Shown here piece after piece: positions 8,507 through 17,091 of a stretch of DNA of 64,000 bases (position 1 is the stretch's first letter; the number at the start of each line of letters is the position of its first letter). A program made the position numbers and the translations under genes. Origin of the DNA: CADEED01 sp020442965 (GTDB lineage Bacteria; Pseudomonadota; Gammaproteobacteria; Steroidobacterales; Steroidobacteraceae). The notes below the pieces were generated by a model. It did not search any database. It was given only the letters and a program-made list of their open reading frames with translations, and was not told where the DNA came from. The stretch covers positions 247,947-311,946 of the forward strand of contig JAWLAH010000003.1 of NCBI GenBank assembly GCA_041395525.1. Reading direction: 5' to 3'.

Positions 8507-9412
8507 TCACGGCAGCGGCGCGAGACGGCGCCGCTTGCTTTGCCAGCTGATAATAGCGATCCCTGCCAACATGATCGCCATCCCGATAATTTGTGTCCCC
8601 GTCAGCCGTTCATCGAGAATGGCCCATCCGACAACTGCCGCGATCGCCGGATTGACGTAGGCGTAGGTGCCCGCGACCGCCGGGGTGGTGTTCTTGGCGA
8701 GCCAGGCAAAGGCGAGATAGGCGATGCAGGAGCTGACGAGAGTGAGGTACGCCATCGGCCAGAGACCCGCGACGGTTAGCTTGAAGCGCGGGGCTTCACC
8801 CAGAGCGAGCCCAGCCACGATCAGCATCGCACCGCCTAACAGGAATTGCATGCCGGTGAATGCCAGAACGTCGAGCTTGGAGACGACGTTGCGAAGATAG
8901 ACCGCCGCGAATGCCCAGCCTAATACGCCGATCAGGATAACGCCTTGTTGCGGTAGGCCGCTGGTCAGCTGACTGCCGCGCGGCCAGATGATCAATGCGG
9001 CGCCGAGAAAGCCGATGGCAAGACCAACGGTGGTGCGAGCATCGAGTGGATGCGCACGCGGGCCGCGTGTCGCGAAGATCGCGATCCAGAGCGCCGCCGT
9101 CGTATTGAGCAACGCGGCTTGACTGGATGCCACGTATTGCAGTCCCCAGGTATTCGTACCATTGCTCAAAAGGATGCTGCCGAGCGCGACGAACGTGAGA
9201 TGTCGCCATTCCACACGATCCAGGCGTACACTCTGACCGCGCAATCGTGCGAGAGTCGTTAGCAGCAAACCGGCGATCGAGAATCGCACGCCGCCGAACA
9301 GCAGCGGCGGCAGGTGCTTCACGCCCACGGCAGTCACGAGATAGCTGGAACCCCACACGAGATAGACGATCGCGAGACACAGGGCGAGCTTTGCGGTTCG
9401 TGTGGCGAACAA
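8507..9412 (-). CDS. EamA family (DMT superfamily) transporter
   Basis: A 301-residue protein with ten predicted membrane helices in two EamA repeats, opening with YLVWGSSYLV and containing FGGVRFSIAGLLL and, in the second repeat, TYAYVNPAIAAVVGW. The pattern resembles YedA/RhaT-like drug or metabolite exporters of the inner membrane. Substrate is not predictable. It is convergent with the holin-like gene (4-base gap) and lies 21 bases after the OPT transporter on the same strand. Confidence 0.91.
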   Translation of the reverse strand: MFATRTAKLALCLAIVYLVWGSSYLVTAVGVKHLPPLLFGGVRFSIAGLLLTTLARLRGQSVRLDRVEWRHLTFVALGSILLSNGTNTWGLQYVASSQAALLNTTAALWIAIFATRGPRAHPLDARTTVGLAIGFLGAALIIWPRGSQLTSGLPQQGVILIGVLGWAFAAVYLRNVVSKLDVLAFTGMQFLLGGAMLIVAGLALGEAPRFKLTVAGLWPMAYLTLVSSCIAYLAFAWLAKNTTPAVAGTYAYVNPAIAAVVGWAILDERLTGTQIIGMAIMLAGIAIISWQSKRRRLAPLP

Positions 9413-9433
9413 GATAGGCGGGACTGGCGGCGT

Positions 9434-11371
9434 TCAGTTGCGCTCTATCGCCGTGCGATAGAGGGCGGCGGCCAGGAAAGCCAACAGCGCCAGGCCCAGC
9501 CAGCCGCCATACTGCATGGTTTCAGGCAATGCCAGCGCGTCGGGGCGCTCGCGGATCACGATCGCGCCGGCGATCACGATGCCCATGAGGGCCTCGCCCG
9601 TGATCATGCCAGCTGCGAACAGCATGCCCTTGCGGTGCAGGCGATCGACTTCTGCTTCGGACTTGCCGCTGCCGAAGGTGCGGGCCACGAGATACGATAG
9701 CAAGCCGCCGACAAATATCGGTACGGACAATTCCAGCGGCAGGTAGATACCCACGGCAACGGCCAGTACGGGCGCGCGGAACTTCGAGCCGCGATGCTGC
9801 AAGATGACGTCCCAGACGATAATCGTCACGCCGATCAAAGCGCCGATCGCGATGGTTCCCCACGGCAGCGCGCCGCCGAACATGCCCTTGGCGACGGATG
9901 CCATCAACGTTGCCTGGGGTGCGAGCAGTGGGTTCGGATGCTCCACAGTCGGCACACCGCCGATCCCGTAGGCGCTGTCGAGCAGGTGCAGCACCGGGGC
10001 CATCACGAGTGCGCTGGTCGCGGCGCCGATTCCCAGCATGACCTGCTGTCGCCACGGTGTCGCACCGACGATGTACCCGCACTTGAGATCCTGCAGGTTG
10101 TCGCCACTGATGCACGCGGCGCAGCACACCACTGCACCGATCATGATCGCAGCGACGGGGCCGATCGTGGCATTCGGCCCCATGAGCAACAGCAGTACGA
10201 GCGCCGCAAACAGGATTGTACAGATCGTGATACCGGAGACCGGGTTGTTAGACGAGCCGACGAGCCCAGCCATGTAAGCCGATACGGAACAAAAGAGGAA
10301 GCCGGCGACCACCATGATGATGGTCATCGGCAAGCTGACGGCGATCGAGCCGACGATGTTCTGGTAGAGCAGCCACAATGGCAGGGTGAACAGCACCATG
10401 CCGAGCAAGACCCACTTCATGGGCAAATCCTGGTCTGTGTGCGGCACGACGCCAGTGCCTGGGCCCGCGCGAGCGACTGCAAGGCCACTCTTCACGCCCG
10501 ACAGGATCGAACGCCGCAGGCTGATCAGAGCCCACAGTCCGCCGATCAGCATCGCCCCAACACCCAGGTAGCGGATCTCCTGCGACCAGATTGCATAGGC
10601 GGCGTCCTCTGCCGAGACACCCTGCAATGAGGCCGCCAACTGCGGGTTGCCATCCAGAAAGAACATGCTGTAGATCGGTATGGCCAAATTCCACGACAGC
10701 ATGCCGCCCAACACCACCAGAGTTCCTACGTTGAGCCCGACAATGTAGCCGACACCTAACAAAGCAGGCGAAAGATTGGTGCCGAAAAAGCCGATGGCTT
10801 TGCCGAAGTAGGTGGCGGACGCCGCGGTATCCGGAAACAGCTTCAGACCGTTCGCGGCGCCCAACTTCGCGAAGCCACCGCCGAGCGCCGACCAGCCGAG
10901 AATTCTCAGGCCCGCGGCGGGATTTTCGCCCGTCTTCAGCACTTCCGCGGCCGCCTTGCCCTCCGGGAACGCCATCTTCTGTTCGACTACCAGCGAGCGG
11001 CGCAGTGGTACCGAGAACAGTACACCTAACAAGCCGCCCAGGCCGGCGATCGCCAAAACCCACCAGTAGTGCGACAGGAAATCGTTCCAGTACCCCAGAA
11101 TGATCAGTGCCGGGATGGTAAAGATGACGCCGGACGCGATCGAGGAACCCGCTGAGGCACCGGTGGCAACGATGTTGTTCTCGAGAATGCCACCGCCGCC
11201 CATGAGCTTGAGTACCGCCATCGAGATGACTGCCGCTGGAATCGCGGAGGCAATGGTCATGCCGGCAAACAGTCCCAGGTAAGTGTTGGCTGCGGCGAGG
11301 ATCATCGCCAGCAGCACCGCGAGCACTACTGCGCGCACCGTCAATTGCGGCGCTGGCCTTGTGTCGTGCAT
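9434..11371 (-). CDS. OPT family oligopeptide transporter
   Basis: A 645-residue inner-membrane transporter of the oligopeptide transporter (OPT) family. It starts with a short cytoplasmic tail and then AANTYLGLFAGMTIASAIPAA, characteristic of bacterial OPT proteins, followed by about 16 hydrophobic helices with GGILENNIV, VPLRRSLV and SGDNLQDLKCGYIVGATPW. I start at 11371 because a GGGGG ribosome binding site precedes it, 12 bases after the POT gene stop; the frame further upstream is the shadow of that gene. Pairing with a POT transporter suggests a peptide-uptake operon. Confidence 0.93.
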   Translation of the reverse strand: MHDTRPAPQLTVRAVVLAVLLAMILAAANTYLGLFAGMTIASAIPAAVISMAVLKLMGGGGILENNIVATGASAGSSIASGVIFTIPALIILGYWNDFLSHYWWVLAIAGLGGLLGVLFSVPLRRSLVVEQKMAFPEGKAAAEVLKTGENPAAGLRILGWSALGGGFAKLGAANGLKLFPDTAASATYFGKAIGFFGTNLSPALLGVGYIVGLNVGTLVVLGGMLSWNLAIPIYSMFFLDGNPQLAASLQGVSAEDAAYAIWSQEIRYLGVGAMLIGGLWALISLRRSILSGVKSGLAVARAGPGTGVVPHTDQDLPMKWVLLGMVLFTLPLWLLYQNIVGSIAVSLPMTIIMVVAGFLFCSVSAYMAGLVGSSNNPVSGITICTILFAALVLLLLMGPNATIGPVAAIMIGAVVCCAACISGDNLQDLKCGYIVGATPWRQQVMLGIGAATSALVMAPVLHLLDSAYGIGGVPTVEHPNPLLAPQATLMASVAKGMFGGALPWGTIAIGALIGVTIIVWDVILQHRGSKFRAPVLAVAVGIYLPLELSVPIFVGGLLSYLVARTFGSGKSEAEVDRLHRKGMLFAAGMITGEALMGIVIAGAIVIRERPDALALPETMQYGGWLGLALLAFLAAALYRTAIERN

Positions 11372-11382
11372 CGATCCCCCTT

Positions 11383-12933
11383 CTAGATATTGGGCTGCTG
11401 CGGGCGTGCGTTGCCCATCCAGTTGGCGAGCGGCCTCGATAGCAGCAGTAGCAGGATGCCCGCGCCACCGCCGACCAACGCCATTTGGAGGAACTGACCA
11501 GGCATGTCGCCGACCTCGGACGACCCGATGTGGCCGCCGAGGAGACCCGCGATGAGATTGCCGACCGCAGCGCCCAGAAACCACGTACCCATCATTTGTC
11601 CGACGTAGCGTTGCGGCGAGAGCTTGGTCACGTTCGACAGCCCGACTGGCGACAGACAAAGTTCACCAAAAGTGTGCAGTAGGTAGGTCAGCAGCATCCA
11701 GGTGGGGGCCACCTTGGAGCCAGTCGAAGCCGCCAGTTGCGCCGCAAACATCATGATGAGAAAACCGACACCCAACAAGACCAGACCGAGGCCAAATTTC
11801 GCTGGCGCCGAAGGATCGAGGTTGCGTCTGCCGAGCGCGACCCACAGCCAGGCGAAAAACGGTGCGAACACGATGATGAAGATCGGGTTGGCGGATTGGT
11901 ACCAGGAAGCAGGATGCATGCCGTCCGGAAACAATCGGCCGAACCATGATCGATCGGTAAAGTCCTGCGTGAACAGATTGAACGTGGTAGCGGCTTGCTC
12001 GAAGCCTGCCCAGAAAACGGCCGCCGCGAGGAAAAACACGGCTATGACCGCGACGCGCTTGCGCTCGTAGGTGGTCAGATCGGCGAAGAACAGCACGTAG
12101 CCAAAGAACGCCACCGCGAGCGCGACCATCGCGGTGACGAAGCTTTGCGCGAGCGTCTGGATACTGACCGGTATCACACCTGCAAACAGCAAAGCGCCTA
12201 ACAAGACAATCAACCCCCCCGCGACCAACACCACTCGCCAACTGCGGCTGCGCTCTCCGGTCGGGAGGTTCTGTGGTGCAAGGCCGGCGTGACCGAGATA
12301 CTGCTCGGTGAACTTGTATTGCACGACGCCGATCAACATTGCGAGGCCGGCAAAGAAGAAGCCGACACGCCAGTTCCAGGCTTCGCCTAGCGTGCCGGCG
12401 ATCAGCGGCGCGATGAACGCGCCGAGATTGATGCCCATGTAGAAGATCGAAAATCCCGCGTCGCGTCGCGCGCCCGATTGACCTTCGTACAACGCGCCGA
12501 CGATGGCCGAGACGTTCGGTTTGAGCAGACCAACGCCCACCACGATGACCGCCAGACCGAAGTAGAAAACCGCTGGCGACGCAGGAATTGCCAGGATGAA
12601 ATTACCGAGCGCGATGAGGACGCCACCCCAAAAAACCGCGCTGCGCTGGCCGATCAACCGATCGGCGATCCAGCCGCCGGGGAGGCAACACAAATAGACG
12701 GCGCCCGTATAAAGTCCGTAGACGGCGCCTGCTGTCTCCCGGTCGATACCGAATCCGGGGTTGGCAGCGTTGGTAGCCGCGACGAGAAACAGGACGAGTA
12801 GCGCTCGCATGCCATAGTAGGTAAAGCGCTCGAAGAATTCAGTCATGAACAGCGTCGCGAGCCCGCGCGGGTGCCCGAAGAACGATTTGCTGTAATCCGG
12901 CGACACGACCGTCGTGCTAGTGGGATCTGACAT
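11383..12933 (-). CDS. POT/PTR2 family proton-dependent peptide transporter
   Basis: This 516-residue MFS-fold symporter imports di- and tripeptides with protons. The family signature EFFERFTYYGMRALL is at residues 32-46 and carries the ExxER proton-coupling motif. A second PTR2 signature is seen around FSIFYMGINLGAF. Hydrophobicity gives about 14 helices. It is the first gene of a two-gene unit with the OPT transporter, so the cell appears equipped to feed on peptides of different size. Confidence 0.95.
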   Translation of the reverse strand: MSDPTSTTVVSPDYSKSFFGHPRGLATLFMTEFFERFTYYGMRALLVLFLVAATNAANPGFGIDRETAGAVYGLYTGAVYLCCLPGGWIADRLIGQRSAVFWGGVLIALGNFILAIPASPAVFYFGLAVIVVGVGLLKPNVSAIVGALYEGQSGARRDAGFSIFYMGINLGAFIAPLIAGTLGEAWNWRVGFFFAGLAMLIGVVQYKFTEQYLGHAGLAPQNLPTGERSRSWRVVLVAGGLIVLLGALLFAGVIPVSIQTLAQSFVTAMVALAVAFFGYVLFFADLTTYERKRVAVIAVFFLAAAVFWAGFEQAATTFNLFTQDFTDRSWFGRLFPDGMHPASWYQSANPIFIIVFAPFFAWLWVALGRRNLDPSAPAKFGLGLVLLGVGFLIMMFAAQLAASTGSKVAPTWMLLTYLLHTFGELCLSPVGLSNVTKLSPQRYVGQMMGTWFLGAAVGNLIAGLLGGHIGSSEVGDMPGQFLQMALVGGGAGILLLLLSRPLANWMGNARPQQPNI

Positions 12934-13076
12934 GGAATCGGCCCCCAGAAGTTGTTATGCCAGGTGAGGCGGACCCAGCGCACGCCTATCCGGCTAGCGC
13001 TCAGTCTGACCGATCCGGCCGCGCTGCGGCAAGGAGTACCTGCCCAATGCGATATTGATCAGCGCTTACCCGGCTC
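12934..13076. other. Intergenic region upstream of the POT-OPT operon
   Basis: The 143 bases between tatC and the POT gene should hold the peptide-transporter promoter on the minus strand and the end of the tat transcript. A GGGGG ribosome binding site lies just before the POT start. I see no T-tract terminator. Confidence 0.4.
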
Positions 13077-13853
13077 TCACGCCTCGGCTTCCTCGTCCTT
13101 GCGCTTGTTGACGTCCGTACCACGCGCCTTGATCATGACGCGGGCGAAGAACAGTCCGCCCTCGTACAGCAGGTACATCGGGACGGCCATGATAATGAGC
13201 GTTATGCCGTCGGGTGGCGTGAGGATGGCTGCAACGATCGAAATGCCGATAGCGACGTAGCCGCGGTTGTTGCGCAGCTTGTCGATGCTAACGATTCCCG
13301 TGATCGCCAGTAATACGACTGCGATAGGCATTTCGAACGCCAGTCCAAAGGCGAAGAAAATCGTTAGTACGAAATCCAGGTACTGTGAAATATCGGGGTT
13401 GAACATCACGTTCGCAGGCGCTGTATTGGCAAAGAACCCGAACATGATCGGAAAGACGGCCCAGTATGCGAACAACGCTCCGGTGTAGAACAGCACGATC
13501 GAGGACACGAGCAGCGGCAGGGCGAACCGCTTTTCCTTGCGGTACAGCCCCGGGGCGACGAACGCCCAGATCTGGTACAGCACATAGGGCATGGCGACAA
13601 ATAGCCCGACGAAGAACGCCAGCTTGAACGGTGTCATGAAGGGACCCACGACACTCGTCGATTGCAGCACAGCGCCCTTGGGAAGCTGTTTGACCAGCGG
13701 GTCGGCAACCAGCTCGAACAGATCGTTGGCGAAGTAGAAGCACGGCAGGCACGCTATCAACACGGCGAACACGGCACGGATCAGGCGATCGCGCAGCTCG
13801 AGCAGATGCGACATCAGCGTGCCTTCGGCGAGGTTCTCCTGGCCGTCGCTCAT
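13077..13853 (-). CDS. tatC: Twin-arginine translocase subunit TatC
   Basis: The 258-residue TatC subunit recognises twin-arginine signal peptides and forms the core of the Tat translocon with TatB. The conserved N-terminal region SHLLELRDRLIRAVFAV, the LYQIWAFVAPGLYRKEKR motif and six membrane helices are present. I start at 13853, where the ATG overlaps the tatB stop as ATGA; the longer frame reads into tatB. The order tatA-tatB-tatC is standard. Confidence 0.97.
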   Translation of the reverse strand: MSDGQENLAEGTLMSHLLELRDRLIRAVFAVLIACLPCFYFANDLFELVADPLVKQLPKGAVLQSTSVVGPFMTPFKLAFFVGLFVAMPYVLYQIWAFVAPGLYRKEKRFALPLLVSSIVLFYTGALFAYWAVFPIMFGFFANTAPANVMFNPDISQYLDFVLTIFFAFGLAFEMPIAVVLLAITGIVSIDKLRNNRGYVAIGISIVAAILTPPDGITLIIMAVPMYLLYEGGLFFARVMIKARGTDVNKRKDEEAEA

Positions 13854-14326
13854 GGCTGCCGATCGGTGCGGGATTGCGCGGACCGGTCGTCGACCCAATC
13901 GACTTGTGGCGCATCGCTGCCGGTTTGGACCGCATTGTCTGGGTTGACTGGCTCCGAATGCGCATGATGATCGGGCGGATACCAGTTGGATGGGTCGTCG
14001 TCGCCGATTGGCTTGACGCTGCTGTCAGTGGCGTTCGCCGACTCGTCAGCGACGGTCGCGGATGACGTCGGGCTGTCGGCAGAGCTGCCCGCGCTACTTG
14101 CCGGTGGCTGTGGTCGACCCGTGGGCTGAGCTGCGGGCTTGCGTGCCGCTGCGTCGCTGACAGTGACTTCTTCTTCGAGTTGTTCACGGAATTGCCGTGC
14201 CATACCGCGCGCACGACCAACCCAACGACCGACCTGGCGGGCGACCTTGGGCAGCTTCTCGGGGCCCAGCACGATAAGTGCCAGCGCCGAGATCATCAGA
14301 ATTTCGACGAAGCCGATCTCGAACAT
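13850..14326 (-). CDS. tatB: Twin-arginine translocase subunit TatB
   Basis: A 158-residue TatB with the typical N-terminal membrane anchor MFEIGFVEILMISALALIVL, the glycine-proline hinge GPEKLP and an amphipathic helix (VARQVGRWVGRARGMARQF). The C-terminal half (about 60-158) is a low-complexity Ser/Ala/Pro/Asp linker of no conserved structure. It lies between tatA and tatC and overlaps tatC by four bases. Confidence 0.95.
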   Translation of the reverse strand: MFEIGFVEILMISALALIVLGPEKLPKVARQVGRWVGRARGMARQFREQLEEEVTVSDAAARKPAAQPTGRPQPPASSAGSSADSPTSSATVADESANATDSSVKPIGDDDPSNWYPPDHHAHSEPVNPDNAVQTGSDAPQVDWVDDRSAQSRTDRQP

Positions 14327-14402
14327 GGCGGAATTGCCGCGGCTACTGATTCCCGCGGCGTGCTCTCAAGTTAGTCGTAGGGGCGCGGCGAACGCAGCGC
14401 AA

Positions 14403-14639
14403 TCAGGCGTGCGGCTCACTCTTCGAGCCGGCCTTGCGTTTGGCGTTCTCCGGAAATTCCGCGTCGTCAGCATCTGCTCGCAGCTGCTTGACCTCTTCGT
14501 CCTCGCCCTCGCTGACGGCCTTCTTGAACCCCTTCACGGCGGATCCCAAGTCTGAGCCAATCGTGCGCAGCTTCTTGGCACCGAAGACGAGCAAGACCAC
14601 GAGAAGAATGATGATCAGCTCGCGCATCCCGATTCCCAT
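14403..14639 (-). CDS. tatA: Twin-arginine translocase subunit TatA
   Basis: A 78-residue TatA, the pore-forming or membrane-thinning subunit. It has a short N terminus, one membrane helix (ELIIILLVVLLVF), the FGAKKLRTIGSDLG hinge and amphipathic helix, and an acidic/basic tail. I take the ATG at 14639 because an AGGAG ribosome binding site sits 8 bases upstream. Two further in-frame Met codons upstream, up to 14699, lack such a site. Confidence 0.95.
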   Translation of the reverse strand: MGIGMRELIIILLVVLLVFGAKKLRTIGSDLGSAVKGFKKAVSEGEDEEVKQLRADADDAEFPENAKRKAGSKSEPHA

Positions 14640-14713
14640 TAGATCTACTCCTGGCGAGCCAAATTGCGGCTCGGTATGAATCATATGATCATAAGACAAT
14701 CGATCGGCCGCGC

Positions 14714-15205
14714 CTAAGAAAGTTCATGGATTGCAGGACCTGCGTCACGACCGGGCGCCCGTACGGCCGCTGTACGTAGCCAAAACGTGACTGGCCCATC
14801 ATTGGTGAGGGAAACCTGCATCGCGGCCCCGAATTGGCCGGTTTCGACCACCGGGTGTCGCATTCGGGCCAGCGAGACCAGGTATTCAAACAATCGCTGC
14901 GCGCGCGCAGGCTCCGCTGCGGTGCTGAAGCCGGGCCGCAGGCCCTTGTTCGTGTCGGCCGCCAGCGTGAACTGCGAGACGAGCAGCAGCCCGCCAGCCG
15001 TGTCGGACAGCGAGCGATTCATTCGGCCGGCGTCGTCGCTGAACACGCGATAGGCGAGCACGCGGTCCAGCAGCCGAACGGCGGTTGATTCATCGTCATC
15101 GCGTTCGACACCGATGAAAGCCAGGAGACCCGCGTCAATCTGTCCGACTGCGGTACCACCGACTGTGACTTGAGCGCGCGTCACTCGCTGTATCAGGGCG
15201 ATCAT
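14714..15205 (-). CDS. dtd: D-aminoacyl-tRNA deacylase
   Basis: This 163-residue enzyme hydrolyses D-aminoacyl-tRNAs and glycyl-tRNA(Ala), protecting translation. Family motifs are MIALIQRV at the N terminus, the catalytic LLVSQFTLAAD (SQxTL) near residue 76-86 and the GPVTFWL motif (NDGPVTF) that shapes the Gly-cisPro pocket. The C terminus is about 18 residues longer than the classical 145. It is upstream of tatA in the same direction and could share its transcript. Start at 15205 removes a non-conserved leader. Confidence 0.94.
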   Translation of the reverse strand: MIALIQRVTRAQVTVGGTAVGQIDAGLLAFIGVERDDDESTAVRLLDRVLAYRVFSDDAGRMNRSLSDTAGGLLLVSQFTLAADTNKGLRPGFSTAAEPARAQRLFEYLVSLARMRHPVVETGQFGAAMQVSLTNDGPVTFWLRTAAVRAPGRDAGPAIHELS

Positions 15206-15252
15206 TGCAGCGGCATCGTGCCAACAAACCCGCAACAGGTACACTCGCGGCC

Positions 15253-16356
15253 ATGAAGCGTCGTCAATTTGTGGCAGCTGCCGCGATCACTGCAACCGGC
15301 GTTGGGGTGAGCGCTTGCGCCAGGAAGCCGGCCGTTACGGACGCCGAGTCGCTGGCGGGCGGCGCGACATTTCGCTGGAAGATGGTAACGACTTGGCCGC
15401 CTAACTTCCCCGGCGTCGGGACTGGAGCAAATCGACTGGCCGAGATGCTGGATTTAGCCAGCGCCGGGCGGTTGAAGGTGAAGGTGTTCGGTGGCGGAGA
15501 GCTGGTTCCAGCGCTCGAGGTGTTCGATGCTGTCGCGGGTGGCACGGCCGAGATGGGCCATGGTGCGTCGTACTACTGGAAAGGCAAGGCCGAAGCGGCG
15601 TCTATTTTTACGGCGATCCCGTTTGGCTTGAATGCCGCTGAGATGAACGCGTGGCTCTATTCCGGTGGCGGACTCGAGCTGTGGCGCGAGCTCTATGCGC
15701 CGTTTGGCGTACTGCCGTTTCCCTGCGGCAACACGGGTGTGCAGATGGGCGGCTGGTTCAATCGCGAGATCCGCAGCGTCGCCGATCTCAAGGGCCTGAA
15801 GATGCGCATTCCGGGCCTGGGCGGTGAGGTGCTGCAGCGCGCGGGTGGCGCGCCGGTGACGCTGCCGGGTGGCGAGATTTTTACGGCGTTGCAGACGGGT
15901 GCGATCGATGCAACCGAGTGGATAGGGCCTTACAACGATCTCGCTTTCGGTCTTTATAAGGCAGCCAAGTACTACTACTACCCAGGCTGGCACGAGCCGG
16001 GGTCAACACTCGAGTGTATCGTCAGTCGCAAGGCTTACGATTCCTTACCGCCGGATTTGCAGGAGATTCTGCGTGTATGTTGCGCCGCTGTTAACGACAC
16101 CATGCTCGCCGAATACAACGCCCGCAGCTTTGAGGCGCTCGACACGTTGGTGGACGACCACAAAGTCGACGTGCGCCCGTTTCCGAACGATGTTCTGCGG
16201 TATTTGCGCGACCTGTCGCATGAGATTGTCAGAGAGACTGCAGCGCGGGATCCGTCGTTCGCCAAAGTGTATGCTTCGATGAGCAAGTTCGAGGCGGGCA
16301 TCTCACGCTGGACCGCTATCTCCGATTTGGCGTACCTCAAAACGCGTTCGCTGTAA
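15253..16356 (+). CDS. TRAP transporter solute-binding protein (DctP/TakP type), predicted Tat lipoprotein
   Basis: The 367-residue protein is a DctP-family periplasmic receptor: TTWPPNFPG, GGGELVPALEVFDAVAGG, the LKGLKMRIPGLGGEVL helix with the carboxylate-binding Arg, and the GAIDATEWIGPYND segment resembling the alpha-keto-acid binder TakP. Its N terminus MKRRQFVAAA fits a twin-arginine signal and is followed by a lipobox ending at Cys22 (GVSAC), so it may be folded before export and lipidated. No DctQ/DctM membrane genes lie nearby, so its transporter must be elsewhere. It is divergent from dtd by 47 bases. Confidence 0.92.
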   Translation: MKRRQFVAAAAITATGVGVSACARKPAVTDAESLAGGATFRWKMVTTWPPNFPGVGTGANRLAEMLDLASAGRLKVKVFGGGELVPALEVFDAVAGGTAEMGHGASYYWKGKAEAASIFTAIPFGLNAAEMNAWLYSGGGLELWRELYAPFGVLPFPCGNTGVQMGGWFNREIRSVADLKGLKMRIPGLGGEVLQRAGGAPVTLPGGEIFTALQTGAIDATEWIGPYNDLAFGLYKAAKYYYYPGWHEPGSTLECIVSRKAYDSLPPDLQEILRVCCAAVNDTMLAEYNARSFEALDTLVDDHKVDVRPFPNDVLRYLRDLSHEIVRETAARDPSFAKVYASMSKFEAGISRWTAISDLAYLKTRSL

Positions 16357-16435
16357 GGGTGGCGTGGTCGCCGTGGTGGCAATTGCGGCCGCAAGTCCTT
16401 AATATTGCGGACCGCTTTTCGCACCCGCTCCGATC

Positions 16436-17080
16436 ATGAAATCACGCACCACTCTCGTCGCTTTCGTTGTTGCCGCACTGTTTCGCACGTTCGCAGCGCC
16501 TGCCCAGGACGCCGACGTGACGGGCAATGCCGATCGCGGCAAGACGCTGGCTTATACCTGTCTTGGCTGCCACGGTATCGAGGATTACAAGAACGCCAAT
16601 CCGATCTATCGGGTGCCGCGCCTGCGCGGCCAACATCCGGAATATCTGGCAATTGCGTTGCACGCCTACAAGAGCGGTGAGCGCGCTCATGCCACGATGC
16701 ACGCGCAGGCGGCTTCGCTGTCCGATCAGGATGTCGCCGACATCGCAGTATTCCTGGGGGGTACCCCCATCGCCGCGGCGGCGACCGCCAATCCCGTCGG
16801 CAAACCGCCGGAAGCCGCTGCTGCTTGTGTTGCCTGCCACGGAACGGATGGTATTGGCATCATCGCGCAGTATCCGAACTTGTCGGGCCAGTATGCGGAC
16901 TACATTGAACGTGCGCTGCACGACTACAAGCGCGGCAATCGGAAGAACGACGTGATGGGTGGCTTCGTGGGAGCCTTGACCGACGATGACATTGCGGCAA
17001 TCGCGACGTACTACTCGCAACAGCGACCCAAGCTCACGGTCACCCCGAAGCGCCGCTTTTGGTTCACGGCTCGCGATTGA
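16436..17080 (+). CDS. Di-haem cytochrome c (c4-like)
   Basis: A 214-residue exported cytochrome with a signal peptide (about 1-24) and two class I c-type domains, each with one CxxCH haem site: CLGCH near residue 42 and CVACH near residue 131. The sequence around the second site (CVACHGTDGIGII, YPNLSGQYADYI) is typical of cytochrome c4, a periplasmic or membrane-associated electron carrier to terminal oxidases. It follows the TRAP receptor by 79 bases; a TAATAT element in that gap could be its own -10. Confidence 0.93.
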   Translation: MKSRTTLVAFVVAALFRTFAAPAQDADVTGNADRGKTLAYTCLGCHGIEDYKNANPIYRVPRLRGQHPEYLAIALHAYKSGERAHATMHAQAASLSDQDVADIAVFLGGTPIAAAATANPVGKPPEAAAACVACHGTDGIGIIAQYPNLSGQYADYIERALHDYKRGNRKNDVMGGFVGALTDDDIAAIATYYSQQRPKLTVTPKRRFWFTARD

Positions 17081-17091
17081 GCGGCAACTGA

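Noticed and set aside
10248..11468. A 406-codon frame in another phase of the OPT gene
   Set aside because: Arginine-rich, low-similarity translation typical of a frame-shifted high-GC gene; the OPT frame is fully conserved.
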